A stretch of DNA of 5,184 nt from DAIUCA01 sp964613675 (GTDB taxonomy: Bacteria; Pseudomonadota; Gammaproteobacteria; Competibacterales; Competibacteraceae). Under the pieces are notes generated by a model. That model did not search any database. It saw only the letters and a list, made by a program, of their open reading frames with translations, and was not told where the DNA came from. Positions within the stretch are counted from its first letter, which is position 1; the number at the start of each line of letters is the position of its first letter. Position numbers and translations under genes: made by a program. The stretch spans positions 1 through 5,184 of the forward strand of contig CAZTIH010000158.1 of NCBI GenBank assembly GCA_964613675.1, given 5' to 3'. Positions 1 to 4,960 of this stretch are shown piece by piece.

Positions 1-152
1 GATGGATGGGGGTAAACCACGTGGCGTTTAACGGCCATTTATTCCCCGCGTTACAGGCCCAATTTGGGGGGATACAGGCGGAGGAATGCAAAGCGTACGG
101 GGGTGTTTGGCGGTATTTCTACTTCATCGGCACCCCCAAAAAGTCGGCGTAA
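1..152 (+). CDS. C-terminal fragment of an unrecognised protein (5' end outside window)
   Basis: An open frame enters from the left edge, with complete codons from position 3, and ends at a TAA at 150-152. The visible 49 residues are rich in aromatic residues and glycine, including the stretch AYGGVWRYFYFIGTPKKSA at the C-terminus. The basic tail after a short hydrophobic aromatic strand would suit the last beta strand of a globular enzyme. I do not recognise the family and assign no function. The gene converges on the phosphatase gene that ends at 366. That this frame is coding rests on its uninterrupted run to the edge and its plausible composition. An ATG inside the fragment at position 6 makes an internal start formally possible, but a 48-residue protein is less likely than a truncated longer one. 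Confidence 0.55.
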   Translation, partial: WMGVNHVAFNGHLFPALQAQFGGIQAEECKAYGGVWRYFYFIGTPKKSA

Positions 153-221
153 TGGGGTGATTACCTCCTTCGCCCTGCTGCTGAAAAGGTTCAACCTGCG
201 TTAACGCGCCGAAAACACCAC

Positions 222-233
222 CGAAGCGCTTCG
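222..233. repeat. 12-bp perfect palindrome
   Basis: CGAAGCGCTTCG reads identically on both strands. It lies in the 213-bp gap between the convergent partial gene (ends 152) and the phosphatase gene (ends 366). Its right part, GCGCTTCGTGCC at 226-237, recurs exactly at 316-327 in the second REP-like repeat, so the palindrome may be part of a third, degenerate copy. On the - strand it is followed by GGTGGTGTTTT, a weak resemblance to a terminator, but there is no proper T-tract and I do not call one. Nothing else identifiable is seen in 153-240. Confidence 0.4.
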
Positions 234-240
234 TGCCATG

Positions 241-306
241 CCACACGATGCGCTTCTTCGTGCCTCAGAACATCCTACCGCCGTTCGGAGACTGATTTTG
301 AATTAG
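241..306 (-). repeat. REP-like repeat, copy 1 of a tandem pair
   Basis: This 66-bp unit is repeated directly downstream with one 3-bp length difference (an extra CTT near 254-259) and a few substitutions. Read on the - strand it contains GTAG (at 275-278) followed by an imperfect hairpin. The arms are GATGTTC and GCGCATC around a GC-rich centre. A GTAG tetranucleotide at the foot of an imperfect hairpin is the hallmark of REP elements mobilised by RAYT (TnpA-REP) enzymes. Assignment to that class is by resemblance only, and no RAYT gene is present in the window. Confidence 0.6.
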
Positions 307-369
307 CCACACGATGCGCTTCGTGCCTCAGAACATCCTACCGGCATTCGGAGACTGATTTTGAATTAG
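307..369 (-). repeat. REP-like repeat, copy 2, containing the phosphatase stop codon
   Basis: This is the second, 63-bp copy in direct orientation, immediately abutting the first. The GTAG foot on the - strand lies at 338-341. The unit ends with GAATTAG on the + strand, and the TAA stop of the PAP2 phosphatase (366-368) is inside these last bases. The repeat therefore touches the 3' end of the coding sequence. As a transcribed hairpin just past the stop it could act as a 3' stabiliser or attenuator of the glycosyltransferase-phosphatase mRNA, as REPs are known to do in enterobacteria. Confidence 0.6.
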
Positions 370-896
370 GGCCATCCATAAAGCGTCGCGGCGGCAATGA
401 CCGCCCCAATCACGGCCCCAGCAATCACATCGCTTGGGTAGTGCAACCCCGTAATCGGTCTCGACAGCGCCACCAGCACGGTGAATGGCCACACAAACCA
501 TACCCATTCGCCGTAGTAATGTGTGACGACCCAAGAAAATGTCACCGCATGAAGGGTGTGACCCGACGGAAAGCTGTACAAATCCAGCGGCTCAACCGTC
601 GAACGGATGTCTGCCAACCGATGACAGGGCCGCAGACGGGTCGTTTTGGCTTTTAACCACTTGTAAACCCCCAAGCTCAACAGTCCCGCAACCAGCATAT
701 GAAAAACGGGATAGAGCGCTTTTGTGCCATCTACGAGCAGCAACCCCCCCATGAGGCCGTACCAAAACCACCCGTCCCCCAACCAGCTCACGCCGCCAAA
801 AAAGCGTTGTACGGGTGGGTAACGACTCATTTTGTGTAGCTGCCGACAGAGCGCTAAATCGAGCTTGTGAAATTCGTTCATGGCAAGATCCCTCAT
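366..896 (-). CDS. PAP2-family membrane phosphatase
   Basis: A type 2 phosphatidic acid phosphatase-like protein of 176 residues, expected to remove phosphate from lipid phosphates such as phosphatidic acid or undecaprenyl pyrophosphate in the inner membrane. All three signature motifs are intact: K-x6-RP at 82-90, PSGH at 110-113 and SR-x5-H-x3-D at 145-156, giving the catalytic histidines H113 and H152 and Asp156. Hydrophobic stretches around 43-56, 63-79, 117-127, 131-145 and 157-173 fit a polytopic membrane protein. The ATG at 896 overlaps the glycosyltransferase stop as ATGA, with a GGAG 8 nt upstream. A second ATG at 881 (residue 6) has an even better GAGGGA 7 nt upstream, so the true start could be there. 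Pairing with a GT4 glycosyltransferase suggests lipid or glycolipid metabolism. The substrate cannot be read from sequence. Confidence 0.93.
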   Translation of the reverse strand: MRDLAMNEFHKLDLALCRQLHKMSRYPPVQRFFGGVSWLGDGWFWYGLMGGLLLVDGTKALYPVFHMLVAGLLSLGVYKWLKAKTTRLRPCHRLADIRSTVEPLDLYSFPSGHTLHAVTFSWVVTHYYGEWVWFVWPFTVLVALSRPITGLHYPSDVIAGAVIGAVIAAATLYGWP

Positions 897-2176
897 GAAT
901 CATTCTCCGTAGGGCGTGCAAAGGCCCGAAAAAGGTCAGATAACTGGCTACTCACCTGTTGCCAACTATTCGATTGCATCGCTTCAAATGCACTTGCGCC
1001 CAGTTGTTTGATGCGGGGCAAATCCGTGACGAGCTCCACAGCGGCTTGAATAAACGCCGATTCCTGATCGCCTTGAATAAACGCCGATTCCTGATCGCAG
1101 GGAACACATCGTCCATTTTCCCCATCGCGGAGATGTTCTTTGGCCGCAGCATCATCAAACGCCACCACCGCTAAACCGCTCGCCATCGCTTCTAAAATGA
1201 CATTCCCAAAGGTCTCGGTTTGGCTGGGAAACAAAAAGAGATCCGCGCTTGCGTAGTAATTTGAAAGGGCCTGATGTTTTTGGACGCCCGCAAAGATGAG
1301 GTCGGGATAACGCTGTTGTAACGGTTCGTGAAGCGGGCCACTCCCCACGAGGACAAATTTCGTCGTCGGACACGCCCTACGCATTTCCTGGAAAGCCTTC
1401 ACAGCCACCGCTAAATTTTTTTCGGCGGCCAATCGACCCACATACAACGCGACGGGATCGGTCGCCGTGACGCCCCATTCCGCTCGCAATGCGTCACTGC
1501 GATGTTTGGGGTTAAACGCCTGGGTGTCGATGCCTCGACTCAAAATCTGCACGCGCTTAAACCCTTTGTCGGTGAGTTCGGCTTGCAGCGCTTGGGTGGG
1601 TACCAAGGTGCAGTCACATTGGTTGTGAAAGTAGCGCAGATACGCCGTAATCGTGTTCTGCAAAAACCCCAACCCGTAATGTTCGCTGTACCGATGAAAA
1701 TTCGTATGAAACCCCGAGGTAATCGGAATGTTGAGATGCTTTGCCGCATAAAGGGCAGAGAGTCCCAACGGCCCTTCCGTCGCGATGTGAATGAGATGAG
1801 GTTGACGCTGACGCCAGCGTTTTTTGAGATCGAAATAGGCGGGTAACCCCAACCGTAAATCGGGGTATTTGGGGAGGGGTAACCCAGGGTAGGTCAGCGT
1901 TTCAATGGTCGAATCCTCTCGGCCATCGTCGCCGCGAAACTGACGGGGACGAACCAGTTGCAAGTGATGTCCTTCAGCCAAGAGTTCATTAAGTAAACGT
2001 TGCAGGGTCAACGCCACACCATTCACTTCAGGAGGATAAGTTTCGGTAATGAGGCTGATTTGCAAACGGGGCGAGGACGACGCATCGACGGGCAACATAG
2101 GCAATCTCAAGGTTGGCGGAGCTAAAGTGCCCAGCATAGCCCAGCCGTGAAAAAACCTTGTGCGGTTTATCCCCAT
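893..2176 (-). CDS. GT4-family glycosyltransferase (GT-B fold)
   Basis: A cytoplasmic or membrane-associated retaining glycosyltransferase of 427 residues. The N-terminal half opens with ISLITETYPPEVNGVA (residues 40-55), the typical first strand and glycine-rich loop of the MgtA/PimB/SqdX-like GT4 group that transfers sugars to lipid acceptors. The C-terminal half has YVGRLAAEKN (245-254), which binds nucleotide-sugar phosphate, and the E-x7-E motif in TETFGNVILEAMASG (320-334, Glu321 and Glu329). The start is set at ATG 2176 because GGGGA lies 7 nt upstream. A TTG just before it, and an ATG at 2098 that would remove a 26-residue non-homologous-looking leader, are alternatives; the latter gives a more family-like N-terminus. 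Near the C-terminus eight residues, DQESAFIQ, occur twice in a row (361-368 and 370-377) through a 27-bp duplication. It precedes and overlaps the PAP2 gene. Mannosyl or glucosyl transfer to a lipid is plausible but unproven. Confidence 0.93.
   Translation of the reverse strand: MGINRTRFFHGWAMLGTLAPPTLRLPMLPVDASSSPRLQISLITETYPPEVNGVALTLQRLLNELLAEGHHLQLVRPRQFRGDDGREDSTIETLTYPGLPLPKYPDLRLGLPAYFDLKKRWRQRQPHLIHIATEGPLGLSALYAAKHLNIPITSGFHTNFHRYSEHYGLGFLQNTITAYLRYFHNQCDCTLVPTQALQAELTDKGFKRVQILSRGIDTQAFNPKHRSDALRAEWGVTATDPVALYVGRLAAEKNLAVAVKAFQEMRRACPTTKFVLVGSGPLHEPLQQRYPDLIFAGVQKHQALSNYYASADLFLFPSQTETFGNVILEAMASGLAVVAFDDAAAKEHLRDGENGRCVPCDQESAFIQGDQESAFIQAAVELVTDLPRIKQLGASAFEAMQSNSWQQVSSQLSDLFRAFARPTENDS
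1045..1098. repeat. Perfect 27-bp tandem duplication inside the glycosyltransferase gene
   Basis: Positions 1045-1071 and 1072-1098 are identical over all 27 bases. The bases flanking the array differ (1044 against 1071, 1099 against 1072), so the array is exactly two units. Its length is a multiple of three, so the frame is kept and nine codons are doubled. The absence of any silent difference between copies points to a recent event, by slippage or unequal exchange. Confidence 0.95.
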
Positions 2177-2183
2177 CAAAACG

Positions 2184-2188
2184 TCCCC
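2184..2188 (-). promoter_or_regulatory. Ribosome binding site supporting the ATG at 2176
   Basis: On the - strand GGGGA stands 7 nt before ATG 2176. This favours the upstream start of the glycosyltransferase over the ATG at 2098, which has only a weak GAG about 7 nt upstream. I find no convincing -35/-10 pair in 2177-2300. Confidence 0.45.
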
Positions 2189-2304
2189 AAAATCGCAAAC
2201 CCCCTCTCGCTAGGGCAATTTTTTCAAAACCATCGTTTAGTGAATTGAGGAACCACGCGGCTTAATTTGAGCAACTTCATTTGGCTGACCGAAATGCGCG
2301 ACAA

Positions 2305-2326
2305 GCCCCGTCCTTCAGGGTGGGGC
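2305..2326 (+). repeat. GC-rich hairpin resembling an IS200/IS605 right end (solo)
   Basis: Ten base pairs, two of them G-T, close around a 2-nt loop; the core is CCCCGTCCTTCAGGGTGGGG at 2306-2325. It matches the right-end hairpin of the tnpB element at 4837-4856 (read on the - strand) at 18 of 20 bases. No transposase frame adjoins it on either side. It begins 7 nt after the stop codon of the AAA+ ATPase, so it may now act as a 3' mRNA hairpin or imperfect terminator. On the - strand it is followed by TTGTC, not a T-tract. The call as an insertion-sequence remnant is an inference from similarity. Confidence 0.6.
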
Positions 2327-2333
2327 AATCAGT

Positions 2334-4040
2334 TCAGGCCGGCACTTCGGCCTGATCCAGCGCCCGAAACATGGAGCAGCGGCGGAAAACCGCTTCCGTG
2401 GGTGGCAGTTGCTTTTGGCTACAGTACTTCGCCACTAACTTGGCCAAACCCTTGATGTCGCGACCCGAAGCCTGGGGAAAAATATCAGGCAGGCGTTCCA
2501 TTAATGTCGGTTCAATGGCTAGGCCAAACTGCGCCGCCATCACGCCCCAAATCTTTCGCCGATCCTCGCGGTGCGGGGACTGGAAGCGGATGAGCGCGAT
2601 GCACCGGGAAACAATGGCTTCGTCGATGTCGCTGACGCGATTCGTGGTCAGGAACAACAGACCGTTGAAGTACTCCAGCACCCGCAGAAACACCCCAACC
2701 ACCGCATTCATCGCGATGTTGTCGTCGCGCCGCTTGATGTAAACGTCGGCCTCGTCGATCAACATCACCGCTCCCCAACGCTGGGCGCGAGTCAACACAT
2801 CTTTGAGCACGGTTTCCATCGCCGTCACATTTAGACCGAGCTGTCCCGAATGCACCCGATAAAGGGGACGTTTGATAATTTCCGAATACACCTCCGCCGT
2901 GAGCGTTTTGCCCACCCCCGGCGGGCCTGCACACAGCACTGTCGTCCCCCCCGACTTGCCCGCAACGATGTCATCCATCAACACATCCATCTCGGCGGTT
3001 AGGATGTCGATCAAATCGGTCTGTTCGGGCGGCAACACTAGTTTGTCTTTGAGTTCCGGCTGATAGACATAGGGCGTCATGTCGTCCACATGCACCCAGA
3101 CATAGTGATGAAGCTCCAGATGGAACATCAGAATGAAAAAATGCACTGGCAACTCGGTGAATAAGCCCTTTTTAATGCCCGCCTGGGTATCTTCGACGAC
3201 CGCTTCCTCCTTACTCGACAGCCGCGAATTTCGCTGCACGCGGCGCACGAACTTGGCGAGAATGTCGCCGGTCGCGTCCATCGTCAGCACCCGTTCCCCG
3301 AGAATGCTCTCGTCATTGACCAGCCGCGCCGGACTGCCCGTTGAGGACAGAATGATCTGATCTTTGCGGGCGAAATCGGTGTCGCGGTGGGTGGCCGTCG
3401 GGTTCTCCGCGAACCAACCCGTGCCCGTACCGGAAAACTGTGCCCCGTACTGGGCTCGCCAGTCGAAATAACGCGCTTCCCCCTCTTCGTAATTGGTGAT
3501 GAGCGCGGGCGTCTCCTTGACATATCCCTTGGCGGCGAGAATTTCCGCTACCGTGCGACCGGCAATGTCAGGCCCTGCAATGCGCACGGTCGTCGTCGCC
3601 AGCTTGGCGCGGGAGTTGGCCTTCAGTTCGAGAAAAATTTTGCCGCTTTCTTCTTCCGAGGGCGGTGTGTAATCGAGTCGACTGACCACCCAAGCCAGAG
3701 GTTTGCCCGTGATCGCTGCCGAAAACACCCAGCCACGCTCGACATCATCCGCCAGATAACGGGCGATGGCGGGTACCGCCATTTCGAGTTCCTCGGCCTC
3801 GAAGCGGTGGCCGTCATAGGCCAGTGCCGCTCGCAATGTGGTGATCTGCGCCGCTTGCGCCCGTAATTCGCGGTCACCCTCGGCATAAAGGGCTTGCAGC
3901 AGATCCAGTTCAGACGGTTCGAGGCAGTTAAAGGGAACCTCAACGCGGTTGCCAAAACGCAACTGGTCACAAAACACCGTCAGGCGCGGAAAGGCGCGAA
4001 TCATTGGCTCTATGTGCCGACGGTCGATCTGCAATTTCAT
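2334..4040 (-). CDS. AAA+ ATPase with a long uncharacterised N-terminal region
   Basis: A 568-residue protein. The last 220 or so residues form a classic AAA module: Walker A GPPGVGKT at 372-379, Walker B VMLIDEAD at 425-432, sensor 1 TTN at 465-467, a likely arginine finger R479 in IVSRC, and sensor 2 in SGRD at 525-528. All catalytic positions are intact, so it should hydrolyse ATP, probably as a hexamer that remodels a protein partner. The signature LEYFNGLLFLTTNR places it with the classical AAA clade rather than MoxR or ClpX types. The first 330 or so residues show no motif I recognise, no membrane segment and no signal peptide; they probably bind the substrate. The start is ATG 4040, with GAGGAG 8 nt upstream and an ATGA overlap with the preceding gene; a TTG start at 4070 is rejected. 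It is the last gene of an operon with a rhodanese and a 128-residue protein. Confidence 0.92.
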   Translation of the reverse strand: MKLQIDRRHIEPMIRAFPRLTVFCDQLRFGNRVEVPFNCLEPSELDLLQALYAEGDRELRAQAAQITTLRAALAYDGHRFEAEELEMAVPAIARYLADDVERGWVFSAAITGKPLAWVVSRLDYTPPSEEESGKIFLELKANSRAKLATTTVRIAGPDIAGRTVAEILAAKGYVKETPALITNYEEGEARYFDWRAQYGAQFSGTGTGWFAENPTATHRDTDFARKDQIILSSTGSPARLVNDESILGERVLTMDATGDILAKFVRRVQRNSRLSSKEEAVVEDTQAGIKKGLFTELPVHFFILMFHLELHHYVWVHVDDMTPYVYQPELKDKLVLPPEQTDLIDILTAEMDVLMDDIVAGKSGGTTVLCAGPPGVGKTLTAEVYSEIIKRPLYRVHSGQLGLNVTAMETVLKDVLTRAQRWGAVMLIDEADVYIKRRDDNIAMNAVVGVFLRVLEYFNGLLFLTTNRVSDIDEAIVSRCIALIRFQSPHREDRRKIWGVMAAQFGLAIEPTLMERLPDIFPQASGRDIKGLAKLVAKYCSQKQLPPTEAVFRRCSMFRALDQAEVPA

Positions 4041-4423
4041 TCCATCATCTCCTCGGGTTCGCGTTCCCAAGGGGCAAACAGGCCGTTGACCCGAATCATC
4101 GCCTTAAATGCCTTCATCACCGGTCGCGACAACGCCGTTTCAGCCAGCACGCGGTGTTCATAAATCGCGTTCTTCATGGCGTCGTCGGCACAATGACGGG
4201 CGGTGGCGATGAGTGCGTGTTCGGCCGTCCCAAAACGATGGCCTGGACGGTCGCAGACGGCATCGTAGAGCGCCGCCATGACGTGCTTTTCGACTGCATT
4301 CATCTTGCACTTGCCATCGAGGATTTTGAGCATCACGACGGTGATACAGTCGATGTCGCTGGGCGTCAGGGCGTGGGCCGTAACCCAAGTGGAGAGGAAA
4401 TTCCTGTTGTCGTCGCGGTTCAT
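4037..4423 (-). CDS. Unrecognised 128-residue protein
   Basis: I do not recognise the family. The protein looks soluble and largely helical, with no signal peptide or membrane segment. It ends in a very acidic tail (WEREPEEMME). Four cysteines (26, 39, 57, 78) are scattered and make no metal-binding pattern. It is very likely real because its ATG at 4423 overlaps the rhodanese stop as ATGA, its TGA overlaps the ATPase ATG as ATGA, and a weak GAGCGAG precedes its start. Position between a sulfurtransferase and an AAA+ ATPase, with translational coupling on both sides, suggests it is an adaptor or partner of one of them. This is inference only. Confidence 0.8.
   Translation of the reverse strand: MNRDDNRNFLSTWVTAHALTPSDIDCITVVMLKILDGKCKMNAVEKHVMAALYDAVCDRPGHRFGTAEHALIATARHCADDAMKNAIYEHRVLAETALSRPVMKAFKAMIRVNGLFAPWEREPEEMME
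4049..4054 (-). promoter_or_regulatory. Ribosome binding site for the AAA+ ATPase
   Basis: GAGGAG on the - strand, 8 nt before ATG 4040 and inside the last codons of the 128-residue gene. It fixes the ATPase start and rules out the upstream TTG at 4070. Confidence 0.75.
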
Positions 4424-4746
4424 GACGGCTCGCTCATCACCATTTCCAAGGCGGGATAGCCACCATCGACGCTAAAGACGCGGGAGTAACGGAAGTCGAT
4501 AAACATCTGTGCGTAGGCTTTACTGGCGTTCCCGTGGTAGCAGTAGATGAGGATTGGTGCGTCTTTGGGAATGCGCTTTGTCCAGCCAAACAGGCGACTC
4601 TCGCTGAGGTGGGCAGCGCCGGCGATGTGACCGTTGCGGTAGGCGGTGGCGTCGCGCACATCGAAGAGCACGACGGCGGGTTCAGTGCGTAGCAGCTCGG
4701 CGGCCTGTTGGCCCGAGATACATTCGAAGGAAATCGAAACCGTCAT
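4420..4746 (-). CDS. Single-domain rhodanese (GlpE-like sulfurtransferase)
   Basis: A 108-residue single-domain rhodanese, the same length as E. coli GlpE. It carries a persulfide on its active-site cysteine and moves sulfane sulfur from donors such as thiosulfate to cyanide, thioredoxin or other acceptors. The active loop CYHGNAS spans 69-75, with Cys69 as nucleophile, and matches the GlpE/PspE-type loop. The DVRD strand is at 29-32 and the closing VDGGYPA at 93-99. No signal peptide is seen, so it should act in the cytoplasm. The ATG at 4746 has AGGA 10 nt upstream. It is the first intact gene of a three-gene overlapping operon. The catalytic residues are complete. The physiological acceptor is unknown and the neighbours do not name it. 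Confidence 0.93.
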   Translation of the reverse strand: MTVSISFECISGQQAAELLRTEPAVVLFDVRDATAYRNGHIAGAAHLSESRLFGWTKRIPKDAPILIYCYHGNASKAYAQMFIDFRYSRVFSVDGGYPALEMVMSEPS

Positions 4747-4749
4747 GAC

Positions 4750-4797
4750 TCAAGTTTCCTGGTCAGGTTTTGGGAGGAGGAAGCCGTGCTTATTCAT
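4750..4797 (-). pseudogene. Possible 3' remnant of a gene upstream of the rhodanese
   Basis: On the - strand a short frame starting at an ATG (4797) encodes MNKHGFLLPKPDQET and stops at TGA 4752-4750, only 3 nt before the rhodanese ATG. The frame is open upstream as far as the insertion-element end near 4827. The close spacing imitates the coupled junctions of the rest of the operon. It could therefore be the tail of an upstream operon gene cut off by the insertion, a tiny leader peptide, or chance. There is no good ribosome binding site before the ATG, which favours remnant or chance. Confidence 0.25.
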
Positions 4798-4826
4798 GGG
4801 GGCTCTCGGAGGATTGGAGTGAATGG

Positions 4827-4960
4827 TTGACATCCTCCCCGCCCTAAAGGACGGGGATTTCGGCGAGGTTTAAGCTGTCCTTGCGGACTTTGCAAAAACC
4901 GTTCGGAGGGTTCCTGCTGCTGGCGGTTCTACAACCCCGCTCACTTCACAGGCTAGCTGG
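4827..4960 (-). ncRNA. Predicted right-end guide RNA (omega/reRNA) scaffold of TnpB
   Basis: TnpB nucleases of IS200/IS605 elements use an RNA made from the tnpB 3' end plus the right end of the element, with a guide read from the flanking DNA. Here the scaffold would overlap the last 90 or so bases of tnpB and include the hairpin at 4837-4856. The 5' limit given is approximate. The flanking guide would begin CCATTCACTCCAATCC (4826 to 4811, - strand). The existence of this RNA is deduced from the family, not shown by the sequence. Confidence 0.35.
4837..4856 (-). repeat. Right-end hairpin of the tnpB element
   Basis: On the - strand CCCCGTCCTTTAGGGCGGGG folds into a 9-bp stem, one pair of which is G-T, with a 2-nt loop. 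It lies 13 nt after the tnpB stop and about 6 nt before the presumed cleavage site. In this family such subterminal hairpins are recognised by TnpA and also form the 3' part of the TnpB guide RNA scaffold. Confidence 0.8.

Noticed and set aside
241..369. CRISPR-like array
   Set aside because: There are only two adjoining copies of 63-66 bp with no unique spacers, and they differ internally; this fits REP-like repeats.
1502..1846. 114-codon open frame on the + strand
   Set aside because: It is antisense to the glycosyltransferase and has no family features.
2305..2326. Rho-independent terminator of the ATPase operon
   Set aside because: The stem is strong and well placed, but there is no T-tract on the - strand side and its sequence matches an insertion-element end; a secondary terminator role is still possible.
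2177..2333. Sigma-70 promoter for the glycosyltransferase
   Set aside because: A TTGAAA on the - strand is present, but no -10 hexamer stands at an acceptable distance.
2267..2455. 62-codon frame on the + strand running through the hairpin at 2305-2326
   Set aside because: I considered it as a tnpB tail remnant because it adjoins an IS-like end, but it has no zinc-ribbon or RuvC residues and half of it is antisense to the ATPase.
2512..2934. 140-codon open frame on the - strand
   Set aside because: It is a shifted frame within the ATPase, giving an arginine/glycine-rich low-quality product.
3387..3866. 159-codon open frame on the + strand
   Set aside because: It lies wholly inside and antisense to the AAA+ ATPase, whose motifs are certain, and it shows no recognisable domain.
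4004..4459. 151-codon open frame on the + strand
   Set aside because: It is antisense to the 128-residue gene and its coupled neighbours; the overlaps and ribosome binding sites support the - strand genes.
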